A stretch of 64,000 bases of DNA from Staphylococcus simulans (GCF_002902285.1 NZ_PPRU01000025.1:89701-153700), one strand, 5' to 3'; shown: positions 20,952-30,677, counted from the first letter of the stretch. Notes: a model not told the origin generated them from the letters alone. Numbers and translations: made by a program.

Positions 20952-21782
20952 TTAAATTTCAATTTGATCATCAATGTCATTTGGTATAAAACCTAATGCA
21001 TTGACTTTGTTATTTAAATAACTAAGGATATAACGCATGACTAACGGACGCTCTGGTTCATTATGAATTTCATGGTAGAGTCCTTCCCATGCTTTATAAT
21101 AAAGTTCGTCTGTTTTTACACGTTTTTTGATTTCTACAATCGCATCGGTGTCTAAAATTTGATCTTCTTTCCCATACATTAAGCACATTGGGATACTTTG
21201 GATGTCTTCTAAATGTTCTAAAGTCTTTTTCATGACATGAACAACTTCTTTATACCAATGGTAAGATACTTTTGTCAGCATCAAACCATCTTCTTTAGTT
21301 TCTCTTATAACTTCTTCATTTCTTGTTAAATGCTCTGGTTCAATGCCTACATTAAAGCGCATATCTTTAACGCCTGCACCAATATTAGATGTAAATAGAT
21401 TTTTGCGTGTTTTAGCATTTGTCTTAAACGCAACTAATGGCGAAAGTAAAATAATACCTTCAATCGGCAACTCAGTTCTTTCCATTAAATTTAATGTAAT
21501 CAAACCGCCTAAGCCGACACCCATTAAAAATGTAGGTAATTTATATTCACTCGCTATTCTCAACCATTCCAAGATATGTTCGTGATAGACTTCAAAGTTG
21601 TCGATTTGACCTTTATTAGATCTTGAAGTTTGGCCTTGTCCAGGCAAATCACCCATAATCACATGATATCCATTTCGTCTGAGTGATGTAATCACATAGG
21701 CATATCTGCCTGTATGTTCTAATATATTATGAGCAATAACTATGACACCTTTTGCTTCACTTTCTGTTTCCCACTTCCACAT
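20952..21782 (-). CDS. YtpA-like alpha/beta hydrolase with an altered nucleophile elbow
   Basis: A 276-residue alpha/beta-hydrolase of the lysophospholipase/monoacylglycerol-lipase (YtpA) group. The fold motifs are present: oxyanion region IVIAHNILEHTGRY, MGDLPGQGQT, and acid and base segments near GKEDQILD and GLYHEIHNE. However, the nucleophile elbow reads GVGLGG at 88-93, where the family has GHSxGG: glycine stands in place of the serine (residue 90). A serine-hydrolase activity is therefore doubtful. The protein may be a non-catalytic relative or use another residue. Confidence 0.8.
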   Translation of the reverse strand: MWKWETESEAKGVIVIAHNILEHTGRYAYVITSLRRNGYHVIMGDLPGQGQTSRSNKGQIDNFEVYHEHILEWLRIASEYKLPTFLMGVGLGGLITLNLMERTELPIEGIILLSPLVAFKTNAKTRKNLFTSNIGAGVKDMRFNVGIEPEHLTRNEEVIRETKEDGLMLTKVSYHWYKEVVHVMKKTLEHLEDIQSIPMCLMYGKEDQILDTDAIVEIKKRVKTDELYYKAWEGLYHEIHNEPERPLVMRYILSYLNNKVNALGFIPNDIDDQIEI

Positions 21783-22043
21783 ATCAACGACTACCCTTCT
21801 ACTGAATTAATTACTATTATTGTATCAAAACGAACCGATTAAAATCTATTTAGAACTGACATATATACTCAACGGAATTAAGGATAACCTTTTTAGTATT
21901 GTGTTCTTTTCTCATATCAATTACATAATTTACTATTCGTGTTATTTATAAATAAATAAGTATATTTGTATATTGTTAACGTTTTTATACATTTATGAAA
22001 CATGATACACTATTTTTAACAGAGTTGTATGGGAGGAATTTAC

Positions 22044-23039
22044 ATGCCATTAGTCAAAGATTTTTTTATCAGTTTATCAAATAACACTTTTTTGAACCAA
22101 GCAGCACGAAAATACGGACCTATGTTAGGTGCCAGTAAAGTAGTTGTTGGTAACTCGATTGATGAAGTTATTAAGACAATCCAAACACTTAATGATAAGG
22201 GGATTACGGTGACTGTCGATTGTCTTGGTGAATTTGTAGATTCAAAAGAACAAAGTATTAAAGAAAAGAAAATTATTTTAACTGTACTACAAGCAATTTA
22301 CGACAACAATTTAGACGCACATATTTCTCTTAAAATCAGTCAATTAGGCGCAGAGTTCGATGTAGATTTGGCAGAACAGAACTTAAGAGAAATTGTAGAA
22401 AAAGCAAAGTCACTTGGTAATATTCATATCAATATTGATACCGAGAAATATGCAGGCTTATCAAATATCCTCTATGTATTGGATGAATTATCAAAAGATT
22501 ATGATAACATCGGAACAGTAGTTCAAGCTTATTTATATTCAGCCGACAATATGATTGAAGATTACCCGCACATTCGATTACGTTTAGTCAAAGGTGCTTA
22601 TAAAGAAAATGCGTCTATCGCCTACCAAACTAAAGATGACATCGATGAGAATTACATTAAGCTTATCGAAAAAAGACTGAAAAGTGCGAAGAATTTTACA
22701 TCTATCGCTACACATGACCACAAAATCATTGATCATGTTAAAAAATTCGTTAAAGAGAACAACATAGATCGTGATAATTTCGAATTTCAAATGTTGTATG
22801 GTTTCCGTTCAGAGTTAGCTTATGAAATTGCCGAAGACGGTTATCATTTCTGTATCTATGTTCCATTTGGCGAAGATTGGTTCGGATACTTTATGCGACG
22901 TTTAGCTGAACGTCCGCAAAATTTAAATTTAGCTGTCAAAGAATTTGTGAAACCTAAAACACTTGCTGTAGGCGCTGGCGCAATTGCCGCAATTATTGGT
23001 TTAAGTTTCGGTCTCAAAGGCTTAAAGAAACGCAAGTAA
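22044..23039 (+). CDS. Proline dehydrogenase (PutA-type, monofunctional)
   Basis: A 331-residue FAD-linked proline dehydrogenase that oxidises proline to pyrroline-5-carboxylate. The beta/alpha barrel strands are recognisable (LVKGAYKEN, IATHDHKII, FEFQMLYGFR, and the C-terminal YFMRRLAERPQN that binds substrate). The last 25 residues form a hydrophobic segment followed by KKRK, so the protein is probably membrane-tethered near the respiratory chain. I start at ATG 22044, eight bases after GGGAGG; an ATG at 22029 lies upstream of that site. A cis-acting terminator follows. Confidence 0.92.
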   Translation: MPLVKDFFISLSNNTFLNQAARKYGPMLGASKVVVGNSIDEVIKTIQTLNDKGITVTVDCLGEFVDSKEQSIKEKKIILTVLQAIYDNNLDAHISLKISQLGAEFDVDLAEQNLREIVEKAKSLGNIHINIDTEKYAGLSNILYVLDELSKDYDNIGTVVQAYLYSADNMIEDYPHIRLRLVKGAYKENASIAYQTKDDIDENYIKLIEKRLKSAKNFTSIATHDHKIIDHVKKFVKENNIDRDNFEFQMLYGFRSELAYEIAEDGYHFCIYVPFGEDWFGYFMRRLAERPQNLNLAVKEFVKPKTLAVGAGAIAAIIGLSFGLKGLKKRK

Positions 23040-23054
23040 ATACTGTATTCATGA

Positions 23055-23086
23055 AAAAGGCAAGACCACTATCGGCCTTGCCTTTT
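23055..23086 (+). terminator. Terminator of the proline dehydrogenase gene
   Basis: A 10-bp stem AAAAGGCAAG/CTTGCCTTTT (23055-23064 with 23077-23086), 15 bases after the stop codon. Confidence 0.85.
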
Positions 23087-23112
23087 GTCTGTTATTTTTA
23101 ATTCAAAAACAC

Positions 23113-23574
23113 TTATTGAATTGATTTTAATAAGTTTGCCATTTCAATTGCAGCCATTGCTGATTCTGCACCTTTATTGCCCGCTTTTGTACCTGCTCGT
23201 TCGATTGCTTGTTCAATTGTCTCAGTTGTTAGTACACCGAAGATTACTGGCAAGCCTGCTGTATCACTCACTTTTGATACGCCTTTTGCAACTTCATTAC
23301 ATACATAATCATAATGAGATGTTGCTCCGCGAATGACACAACCCAATGTAATCACTGCATCATACTTATTTGTTTCTGCTAATTTTTTAGCAGCTAGTGG
23401 AATTTCAAATGCACCTGGTACATATGCTACATCAATGTTATCATTTTCTACTTCATGACGGACTAATACATCTTTAGCCCCTTCTAATAAGCGACCTGTA
23501 ATAAAATCATTAAAACGACTCACAACAATACCGATTTTTAAATCTTTACCTAATAGTTTACCTTCAAAGTTCAT
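23113..23574 (-). CDS. ribH: 6,7-dimethyl-8-ribityllumazine synthase
   Basis: A 153-residue lumazine synthase, the penultimate enzyme of riboflavin synthesis. The [17 protein letters not shown]-terminus, the [14 protein letters not shown] segment and the [14 protein letters not shown] active-site loop with its conserved histidine are all present. The family assembles as an icosahedral 60-mer. It is the last gene of the ribDEBAH operon, 32 bases after ribBA. Confidence 0.96.
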   Translation of the reverse strand: MNFEGKLLGKDLKIGIVVSRFNDFITGRLLEGAKDVLVRHEVENDNIDVAYVPGAFEIPLAAKKLAETNKYDAVITLGCVIRGATSHYDYVCNEVAKGVSKVSDTAGLPVIFGVLTTETIEQAIERAGTKAGNKGAESAMAAIEMANLLKSIQ

Positions 23575-23606
23575 GTTAATTCCTCCAATAATATCGTTAA
23601 AATTTA

Positions 23607-24788
23607 TTAAATCATGTGTCCCATTTTTTCTTTTTTCGTTTGCATATAATCATGATTGTGACTACATTCAGGTACAATCAGTTCAATTCGCTTTTCAACT
23701 TCAATACCATAATGTTTTAACCCTTTGAATTTTTCTGGGTTATTACTTAACAAGTTCACTTTTTCAATGCCGAAGTGTTTTAAAATTTCAGCAGCATGAT
23801 AATAATCTCGTAAATCTTCTTCAAAACCTAATGCTAAATTCGCAGTGACTGTATCGTGACCTTGTTCAATCAGTTCATAGGCTTTCAGTTTATTAATTAA
23901 GCCAATGCCTCGACCTTCTTGTGGTAAGTAAATCACCATACCGTTGTGTTCATCGATGTATTTCATTGCTGCTTCTAATTGAGCACCACAGTCGCAACGT
24001 TGACTATGGAAAATATCACCTGTCAGACAAGATGAATGAATACGTACATTTTCTACGTTTTGAATGTCACCTTTAACAATTGCTACAATTTCATCATGTG
24101 AATAATCTGATTCAAATCCATACATATCAAATGTACCGAAATCTGTAGGTAGTTTTACTTTAGCTTTTGCATGCATGTGCTGTTCATGCAATTTACGGTA
24201 ATGAATCAAAGATTCAATGGTAATCATTTTTAATTGATGTTTTTCTTTAAATGCTTGGAGTTGCTCACCTTTAGCCATTGTGCCGTCTTCATTCATGATT
24301 TCACAAATGAGACCTGCTGGTTTTGAGCCTGTCATACTTGCTAAATCTACAGCCGCTTCCGTATGTCCTGGACGTACTAGAACCCCGCCGATTCTAGCAA
24401 TCAATGGAAATAAATGACCTGGTCGATTAAAATCTGCACTTGTACTCTCATCATTAATCAAAGCTTTAGCTGTCAGCATTCTCTCAGCAGCGCTGATACC
24501 TGTCGTAGTATCGATATGATCAATACTTTCAGTAAATGCTGTACCAAATGCATCGCTGTTATCTTTAACCATCGGCTCTAAATTTAATGAGCGTGCGATA
24601 GAAGGAGCTAGAGGTGCACAAATTAAACCACGTGCTTCTCGCGCCATAAAATTGACTGTATTTTCATTCATCAATTCCGTTACAGCTACTAAGTCCCCTT
24701 CATTTTCTCGGTCTTCATTATCCACAACAATAATACTTTCACCTTGTTTTAGTGCTTCAACTGCACTTTCGATATCATCAAATTGCAT
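23607..24788 (-). CDS. ribBA: Bifunctional 3,4-dihydroxy-2-butanone 4-phosphate synthase / GTP cyclohydrolase II
   Basis: A 393-residue fusion. Residues 1 to about 200 are the RibB domain (metal motif [11 protein letters not shown] and the [10 protein letters not shown] loop). Residues from about 205 are the RibA domain with zinc cysteines in SSCLTGD and QRCDCG and the catalytic QEGRGIGL. The protein feeds both branches of riboflavin synthesis from ribulose 5-phosphate and GTP. Third gene of the FMN-riboswitch operon. Confidence 0.96.
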   Translation of the reverse strand: MQFDDIESAVEALKQGESIIVVDNEDRENEGDLVAVTELMNENTVNFMAREARGLICAPLAPSIARSLNLEPMVKDNSDAFGTAFTESIDHIDTTTGISAAERMLTAKALINDESTSADFNRPGHLFPLIARIGGVLVRPGHTEAAVDLASMTGSKPAGLICEIMNEDGTMAKGEQLQAFKEKHQLKMITIESLIHYRKLHEQHMHAKAKVKLPTDFGTFDMYGFESDYSHDEIVAIVKGDIQNVENVRIHSSCLTGDIFHSQRCDCGAQLEAAMKYIDEHNGMVIYLPQEGRGIGLINKLKAYELIEQGHDTVTANLALGFEEDLRDYYHAAEILKHFGIEKVNLLSNNPEKFKGLKHYGIEVEKRIELIVPECSHNHDYMQTKKEKMGHMI

Positions 24789-24803
24789 TTCTGAACACTC
24801 CTC

Positions 24804-25436
24804 TTAGAAACCGAATTGCGCTAATTTATCTGGCGTTAATTCAGTATTTTGATTTGAAATTGCTTTTTGTACATATTTAAATAACATATCCGCTTCCAAA
24901 TGCACGGTATCACCGACACGCTTTTGACCTAAAATCGTTGCGCGTTTTGTTTCTGGAATTAAATGAATATCAAATTGGCCTTCTGCTAATCTGAAAATCG
25001 TTAAACTTGTTCCATCAACCGTGATTGAACCTTGTTGAACCATTTGGTCAGTAATAGATTTAGGACATTGTATGGTCATGATATTAGAATTAGATGACGG
25101 TCTGATTTTTAGGACTTTTCCGACTTCATCGACATGACCTAACACAAAATGGCCGCCAAATCTGCCCTGACTCGGCATAGCGCGTTCAAGATTGACCGAG
25201 CTGCCTTTAGTCAGTTGATTGAGATACGTTTTATTTTCTGTACCTTTGATAACATTCACATCAAAGGATTTCTGATTAAAGGAAGTTACTGTTAAACATG
25301 CACCATTGACACTGATTGAATCGCCGATATGCATATCTTCTAAAATTGTTTCACATGCTATCGAGAGTTTTATGACATTTTGTTCTGTCACAAGGCGATC
25401 AACCGTACCGATTTCTTCTACAATACCGGTAAACAT
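24804..25436 (-). CDS. ribE: Riboflavin synthase, alpha chain
   Basis: A 210-residue protein built of two lumazine-binding repeats: residues 1-97 (MFTGIVEEIG...SVNGACLTVTS) and 98-200 (GHFVLGHVDEVG...VDGTSLTI). It dismutates lumazine to riboflavin. It lies five bases after ribD and 15 bases before ribBA. Confidence 0.95.
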   Translation of the reverse strand: MFTGIVEEIGTVDRLVTEQNVIKLSIACETILEDMHIGDSISVNGACLTVTSFNQKSFDVNVIKGTENKTYLNQLTKGSSVNLERAMPSQGRFGGHFVLGHVDEVGKVLKIRPSSNSNIMTIQCPKSITDQMVQQGSITVDGTSLTIFRLAEGQFDIHLIPETKRATILGQKRVGDTVHLEADMLFKYVQKAISNQNTELTPDKLAQFGF

Positions 25437-25440
25437 GAAA

Positions 25441-26490
25441 TCACTTCTTTCTTAATACAACTTTGATATTTTGATCGATGATTTCAGAATGGTCAATTTC
25501 AAATTGAGGAGTTTGTTCTAAAGGAAGTACATTGTCAGTTTGATAAAACTGATACTTGCCAGAACCTCCAATTACTTTCGGGGCGTAGTAAATAATCAGT
25601 GTTTGGACACACTGTGATTGGAGAAATTGTGAAGTCACTTTAGGTCCGGCTTCTACATAGACTGAGCCGTTACCTCTTTGATATAAATCTTTTAAAATAG
25701 TTTCAATAGAACAATCATCTAATACAATGATTTGAATATTAGACCCATGCTCTTTTGTTTTTAATTGTGTATTTTCTGTATACACAAGCACAGGTGTCAG
25801 TTGATCAGTAAATAAAGTTTGTGTGAAATCCAAATGACCGCTTCTCGCTAACACCACACGTACAGGCTGTCTTTCTCCTTCTAACCTTACCGTTAAACTC
25901 GGATTGTCAGCTTGTACAGTACCTGCACCGATTAGAATAGCATCATGTCTTGCTCGATGTTTAAACACATCCTGTTTCACACCTGGATTTGTAATCCACT
26001 TACTTTGACCGTTATCTGTCGCTTGCTTTCCATCTAAACTGACACTAACCTTTAAAGTTACTTCAGGTATCTGTGCTTGTTTAGCTTTGAAAAAATCTGT
26101 ATACATAGCTTCTGCTTGTGCATCATGCTGATATTCCACTTCTATACCTGCTTCAGTTAAAATCTCATCACCAGGTGAATCTAAAGTTATATCTTTCATC
26201 GCATATACAACTTTTGAAATACCTGCTTCAATGATTTTATTGACGCAAGGCGGTGTAGAACCAAAGTGTGTGCAAGGTTCAAGCGAAACATAAATCGTTG
26301 CGCCTTCTGCATCTGCACCTGCCATATCTAAGGCTTGTACTTCCGCATGTCGTTCACCTTGTTTTAAATGCGCACCCAAACCGACAATTCTGCCATCTTT
26401 AACCACGACAGAACCAACGGCAGGGTTCACACCCGTTTGGCCTTCAGCCATTTTTGCTAATGCAATCGCATTTTGTAAAAATCGATTCAA
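25441..26490 (-). CDS. ribD: Bifunctional diaminohydroxyphosphoribosylaminopyrimidine deaminase / reductase
   Basis: A 349-residue fusion of a cytidine-deaminase-like zinc domain (residues 1-145; HAEVQALDMAG and PCTHFGSTPPC carry the zinc ligands) and a dihydrofolate-reductase-like domain (146-349; SVSLDGKQATDNGQSKWITN). It performs the second and third steps of the GTP branch of riboflavin synthesis. Translation begins at TTG 26490 after GAGGTGAT. It is the first gene after the FMN riboswitch. Confidence 0.95.
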   Translation of the reverse strand: MNRFLQNAIALAKMAEGQTGVNPAVGSVVVKDGRIVGLGAHLKQGERHAEVQALDMAGADAEGATIYVSLEPCTHFGSTPPCVNKIIEAGISKVVYAMKDITLDSPGDEILTEAGIEVEYQHDAQAEAMYTDFFKAKQAQIPEVTLKVSVSLDGKQATDNGQSKWITNPGVKQDVFKHRARHDAILIGAGTVQADNPSLTVRLEGERQPVRVVLARSGHLDFTQTLFTDQLTPVLVYTENTQLKTKEHGSNIQIIVLDDCSIETILKDLYQRGNGSVYVEAGPKVTSQFLQSQCVQTLIIYYAPKVIGGSGKYQFYQTDNVLPLEQTPQFEIDHSEIIDQNIKVVLRKK

Positions 26491-26510
26491 ACAATCACCT
26501 CATTAAAATA

Positions 26511-26546
26511 AAAAAATTCCGTCACCTAACTAAAGAGGCAACGGAA
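26511..26546 (-). terminator. Expression-platform terminator of the FMN riboswitch
   Basis: A 10-bp stem with wobble pairs (26517-26526 with 26537-26546) is followed by a U-run on the minus strand, 20 bases before ribD. It should form when FMN is bound. Confidence 0.8.
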
Positions 26547-26654
26547 AAATGTATCATCACCGTATTTAAACAGAGTCCACCCATGTTAAAAATTGCTAAC
26601 ACAAACTAGACTTCACTTAAATACGCGTTTTAAATCATATTTAATGACGTCTTG

Positions 26655-26786
26655 ATTCTTTCTCCCATCCAGACTTTCACTGTCGGCTCTAGATTCACAC
26701 TAGATCAGCCATACTCTAAAATAGAGTACAGGTCGCAGGCTTATGTTTTTACTGCCGGTTGGGAATTGCACCCTGCCCCGAAAGAA
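26655..26786 (-). promoter_or_regulatory. FMN riboswitch (RFN element)
   Basis: The minus strand carries the conserved RFN blocks in order: TTCGGGGCAGGGTG, AATTCCCAACCGGC, AGCCTGCGACC, then a variable hairpin, GGCTGATCTAGTGTGAATCTAGAGCCGACAGT, and GTCTGGATGGGAGAAAG. The aptamer controls the ribDEBAH operon: with FMN bound the downstream terminator forms and synthesis genes are turned off. Confidence 0.96.
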
Positions 26787-26883
26787 TATTATGAAATTGT
26801 TTCTGAATCGAACGAGCAATACTTTGCTCATATATTTATCATAGCTTATTTTAATTTAACTGACAATAATTATTACTTAATGA

Positions 26884-28365
26884 TTATCTATTCTCCGAAT
26901 GAAATTCATATAAACTATTAACCGCTTGTACAGATTGACGCACAATCATATTGACACCATTTCGTGCTTGGTTGATGCCGTTGGTAATCTGACCAATCGC
27001 AATTAAGTGTGGCAGTGTTCCGTATCTCGGGCTGATGACTTGATTTGTTTCAGGCACAATTTGAATGCCGCCCATCGGATGCGCTTGCACAATTTGTCTA
27101 TTCGCAATATCAATTAAAAAGCCGTCATCTTCATCTAAATCTTTTAATTGTGTTCTAGGTCCAGTCGCATTAATCACAACATTATATTGTTCAGTTTCGT
27201 TTGAATCTTTATATTTGAAAACAAAGGTATCATTTTCTTGTACAACTTTTTCTAAATCTTTTTTGATTAACAAGTGTCCCGCTTCTATCTCTTCTATAAG
27301 CAAACGTGCTGTGCGTGGCGGCATTGGGTTGGAATTCGCTTTTAAAATCGGCATGTAGCGTTTCATAAACTCCCTTTGATCTTCAATGCTTAAACTATTC
27401 CAAATCCAGTTCATATTTTCTTTTATCGTTTCTAATAAACTTTGGAATACACCTAATATTTCTGGGTGAGCTAAATCATATTTTAAATCTTTAATTGGGT
27501 CGCCGACTTTTCGATTGATAAGCTGTTGAAGTGGGATATTCAAATCCTCACACTCTTGCTTAAAGAGATGAATAGCAGTCTCTAGTGGAACTACACCAAA
27601 ATGAGATTTAATAATCTGATTAAAGTTTTCTTTAGTTAGATACTTTAATGTAATTTCTGGCATTTCCCCTCTGACACTTGGCAACTCTCCACGTCGACTC
27701 ACAGCCGTCAATGGCAAGTTAGGATGATGCTTCACAACATAACGAATAACATCAAGACTAGATAAACCTGTTCCGATTACTGCGATATCATCCGTATCTT
27801 CCACTGTATTTAATGTTTCATATGTGGGATAAGGTGATTTAATAAATCCTTTTAATCCTTTTAACTGGTATGGGTCATGATACGCCATCGTACCGACTGT
27901 CAAAAAGACATAGTCATATTGACGACATGCCTCTTGTTCATGATTGGTACAAATAAAGTATTGAATATGCGCATCTTTTTCAAAACCTTTTTCCAAGTAC
28001 ATTTCAGTCGCTTTTTCAGTAATAATATGAATATTGTCATACATGTCATTAAATTTATCGAGATAACTTTTCATATAATGTCCAAAGACAAATCTTGGTA
28101 AATAAGTCGCATTCTCAAATTTAAAATCATTTTGTTGTTGATACCAACGATAGAATTCTTCCTGATCTTTAGAATTTAATGACATATCCTTACTTGGTAA
28201 ATTAATTAGTAATTGTGAGCTGTCATTTTGAAATGGTACACCTTGTCCCATATTTTTAGCATTGTCATAAACATCAATGTCTAGTTCTTTGAAATATGGG
28301 TGTTGTTCTAATTGTCTTAAAATACTGACACCTGCAGTGCCCATTCCGATTATTGCAACACGCAT
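26884..28365 (-). CDS. FAD/NAD(P)-binding flavoprotein (YdhS-like)
   Basis: A 493-residue protein with an N-terminal Rossmann motif GMGTAGVS (residues 7-14), a second nucleotide-binding motif VIGTGLSSLD near residue 200, and a C-terminal ATGPRTQL/GGIQIVP region. This is the FAD-NAD(P)-binding family (YdhS-like) of unknown substrate. The start ATG follows TAGGAGGTT. It may lie in the same transcription direction as the riboflavin operon, but the region 26491-26883 between them is filled by the FMN riboswitch, so it is a separate unit. Confidence 0.75.
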   Translation of the reverse strand: MRVAIIGMGTAGVSILRQLEQHPYFKELDIDVYDNAKNMGQGVPFQNDSSQLLINLPSKDMSLNSKDQEEFYRWYQQQNDFKFENATYLPRFVFGHYMKSYLDKFNDMYDNIHIITEKATEMYLEKGFEKDAHIQYFICTNHEQEACRQYDYVFLTVGTMAYHDPYQLKGLKGFIKSPYPTYETLNTVEDTDDIAVIGTGLSSLDVIRYVVKHHPNLPLTAVSRRGELPSVRGEMPEITLKYLTKENFNQIIKSHFGVVPLETAIHLFKQECEDLNIPLQQLINRKVGDPIKDLKYDLAHPEILGVFQSLLETIKENMNWIWNSLSIEDQREFMKRYMPILKANSNPMPPRTARLLIEEIEAGHLLIKKDLEKVVQENDTFVFKYKDSNETEQYNVVINATGPRTQLKDLDEDDGFLIDIANRQIVQAHPMGGIQIVPETNQVISPRYGTLPHLIAIGQITNGINQARNGVNMIVRQSVQAVNSLYEFHSENR

Positions 28366-28440
28366 ACAAATAACCTCCTACTCTTCCTACATAACTACCC
28401 TGTTTATTGCTTCACCTTCTATTATGCAACAAACAAAAAT

Positions 28441-28483
28441 AAAGCGAAACAATTAAATCACATTCATTTAATCATTTCGCTTT
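28441..28483 (-). terminator. Terminator of sagB
   Basis: A long hairpin with two perfect stems (28441-28449 with 28475-28483; 28451-28458 with 28466-28473) about 25 bases after the sagB stop codon. Confidence 0.75.
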
Positions 28484-28506
28484 AAACTATATATTATATT
28501 GAATTA

Positions 28507-29352
28507 TTATTGATGTTCTTTGTCATCTTTATAAACAAATAACTTGTAGTATTTACCTTCAGTATTAATCTTTTTATAGAAATCTGCAATAAGTGATGCG
28601 TTGCTTTCTGCCCATTTGATATCTGTTGCATATTGGTGTTCACCAGGATTCTTAGGATTCCATCTCATACTATATAACGTATTTTGATCTGGATTTGATA
28701 AGAAGTGCTTATGAATAAATTCTGCACCACCATCAATCGCTTTTTCTGGTGTATCCCAACCATGTTTTTTCGCATATTCAGCACCCGTTTTAATCGGGTC
28801 TTCATCTAATGCGCCGACACCATAGAAGTTGTAGTATTTTTTACCATCAATTTCTACACCTTTTGATAATTCACTTTTTACAGCACCTGTTTCCAAGATA
28901 GCATGTGAAATTAAGTATACTTCATTTACTTGTCGTTTTTTAGCTGCATGAATAAAGTCTTCAGTATGTGCTAATAATGTAGGTCTGTCAGCAAGCATAC
29001 GCTTGATTCTATTTTTATCGATACCTTGATATTTAGATAAATCTAAGAATTGATACTTTTGAGTTTTATCATCGATAAATTTTTCACTGTCCATGGCTTT
29101 CTTGATCTCTGTTCCTGTAGCATCATGCCATCTATCATTTTTGTCGGAAACTTGTTGGCTTGTATAGTTATTAATTTGTTTTTTAGCTGCTTGATTCAGA
29201 GTTACGTCCAAATGTTCAACTGTTTCTTCTTTTTTAACATGTTTAAACAATATTTGGTCGGAAATCATAGAAAAGAAAATATAACCTGTCACAGCCAAAA
29301 TAACAAGCAGCCCTATAATTGCGAAGATAGAGCCTTTCTTGTGTTTCGTCAT
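28507..29352 (-). CDS. sagB: Membrane-bound endo-beta-N-acetylglucosaminidase, SagB-like
   Basis: A 281-residue peptidoglycan hydrolase. Residues 7-34 form an N-terminal membrane anchor. The glucosaminidase domain (about 120-280) has the family signature SHAILETGAVKSELSKG with the catalytic glutamate, the YNFYGVGA motif and the ESNASLIADFY C-terminus. In S. aureus the orthologue at this locus, SagB, trims glycan strands and works with the membrane protein SpdC. It is preceded by about 200 bases of structured leader. Confidence 0.88.
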   Translation of the reverse strand: MTKHKKGSIFAIIGLLVILAVTGYIFFSMISDQILFKHVKKEETVEHLDVTLNQAAKKQINNYTSQQVSDKNDRWHDATGTEIKKAMDSEKFIDDKTQKYQFLDLSKYQGIDKNRIKRMLADRPTLLAHTEDFIHAAKKRQVNEVYLISHAILETGAVKSELSKGVEIDGKKYYNFYGVGALDEDPIKTGAEYAKKHGWDTPEKAIDGGAEFIHKHFLSNPDQNTLYSMRWNPKNPGEHQYATDIKWAESNASLIADFYKKINTEGKYYKLFVYKDDKEHQ

Positions 29353-29359
29353 AATTACA

Positions 29360-29555
29360 CCTCTTAGGTCAAGTTAAAGTGAACTGCTTAACACTATGTA
29401 ACACGGTGTTGAAGCTTCTCGGCGCATTCATGATGACTGATTTATTTCCTACCGAGCTATCCCCATAGTTCCTACGGTTTTATAACACTTAAAAAAATTA
29501 TTTCGTTTTGATTCTAAATCTTAACACTTTTTGCAGTGTATCACAATTTAGAGTT
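29360..29555 (-). ncRNA. Structured 5' leader candidate upstream of sagB
   Basis: Several stems can form in this 200-base stretch before sagB: 29513-29519 with 29546-29552 enclosing ACACT/AGTGT; CCATAG/CTACGG at 29463-29468 and 29472-29477; CTCGG/CCGAG at 29418-29422 and 29452-29456; and AACAC/GTGTT near 29400-29410. No U-run terminator is associated with them and no known riboswitch core was recognised. It may be a regulatory leader of sagB or an independent small RNA. Strand is assigned from the sagB context only. From 29556 to 29684 I see nothing further. Confidence 0.4.
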
Positions 29556-29684
29556 ATCCAACCACCATTCTATCATATCTTATTCCATAGAACGTGCTTG
29601 AAGTCAGAATGTAATATTGCTGTATTCTTTCAATAACATTTCTATAACCTCAGTACATGATTCGTGCAAAATAACATCCTTCAA

Positions 29685-29731
29685 ATAAAAAACAGCCTAT
29701 TTATCTACAGACATTTCTGTAATAAACAGGC
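29685..29731 (-). terminator. Terminator of the small hypothetical gene
   Basis: A stem with GCCT/AGGC ends, a TTTAT/ATAAA block and a perfect CTGTA/TACAG core (29695-29731), followed by a run of U on the minus strand. Confidence 0.8.
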
Positions 29732-29753
29732 GAATACTAGCTTTCGTTTTTAA

Positions 29754-29975
29754 TTATTCCGGACGTTTGTACTCCATAATTATAAAACTAGCTGCTTCTG
29801 ATCTATTCTTATAGTAGTAACGGTTCAAATCGATTGTACCTTCAATTTTGCCATCACGATACATCATTTCATTTGTCATATTATTAATCATTACAAAATC
29901 TGAACTATCTTTAATCATATCCAATTCATCATGGCGTGCGAAAAAGTGTTCTAAATTCAAGTGTGCGTAATCCAT
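29754..29975 (-). CDS. Small hypothetical cytosolic protein
   Basis: A 73-residue protein, acidic at the N-terminus and basic at the C-terminus, with no membrane segment, signal peptide or recognised motif. GGGAGG lies eight bases before the ATG and a good terminator follows, so it is very likely a real gene. It stands alone between sagB and sigS, divergent from sigS. I recognise it only as the kind of short conserved staphylococcal protein found at this locus. No function can be given. Confidence 0.7.
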   Translation of the reverse strand: MDYAHLNLEHFFARHDELDMIKDSSDFVMINNMTNEMMYRDGKIEGTIDLNRYYYKNRSEAASFIIMEYKRPE

Positions 29976-30179
29976 GGAATCCTCCCATCTATTAGTAAAT
30001 TATGTTTAATCATGCTTATTATGTCGAAAACTACAATTTATTTTGTTAAATTATTTAATTCTACCCTTCTATTTAACACCTATTTTGTACATTTAGCAAA
30101 TGAAAGAATTAATCCGCTTCGTTAAACTCAAACCAACCAGAAATAATATGTTATGTACAAAGATTGAAAGTGTGGAGTG

Positions 30180-30677
30180 ATGAACATAGAGACATTAATC
30201 ATCCGACACCAGGGTATCATTTATGCTTTATTAAAAAGATATAATATTAAGTATGATATTGACGAATATGCCCAACTTTTATCCATCAAAATGTGGTCAT
30301 TATTACGACAATTTGATACGTCCATTCATAATAGCATGAGCGGTTATTTATTTCAAAGGCTGAACTACTATCTCATCGATTTATTTAGAAAGAAAAGTAA
30401 AGTTTTAGAAGAGAGTAATCAAGCAATCATCTCTGATATTAAAGATACAAGTGATTACTCAGATTACAATTATCTCACGCAGTTGATCGCATCTAAATAT
30501 TACTTGCTGCTTAATGACTATGAACGCATGTGGTTGAATTTAAAATTATGTGGTTATAAACAGTTCGAAATACAAACTTTGATGAAGAAGTCAGCGACTA
30601 CAATCAGAAAGTATCAAATGCAAGTTCGCCATAAACTTGCACCTTTAAAACACTTTCTTAAAGGAGAGATGTCATAA
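30180..30677 (+). CDS. sigS: ECF-type RNA polymerase sigma factor SigS
   Basis: A 165-residue sigma-70 family protein. The N-terminal half (about 1-75) resembles sigma region 2 (DIDEYAQLLSIKMW...GYLFQRLNYYLIDLFRKK); the C-terminal half (about 105-165) resembles region 4, ending in the helix-turn-helix CGYKQFEIQTLMKKSATTIRKY. Position beside a comK-like gene and the sagB/transaldolase neighbourhood match staphylococcal SigS, an alternative sigma factor used under stress. The ATG at 30180 lies only two bases after GGAG, so initiation is probably poor; a GTG directly before it is the alternative start. Confidence 0.85.
   Translation: MNIETLIIRHQGIIYALLKRYNIKYDIDEYAQLLSIKMWSLLRQFDTSIHNSMSGYLFQRLNYYLIDLFRKKSKVLEESNQAIISDIKDTSDYSDYNYLTQLIASKYYLLLNDYERMWLNLKLCGYKQFEIQTLMKKSATTIRKYQMQVRHKLAPLKHFLKGEMS

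Noticed and set aside
29401..29490. c-di-AMP (ydaO) riboswitch on the plus strand
   Set aside because: Only short parts resemble the motif, key blocks are missing, and the next plus-strand gene is about 700 bases away.
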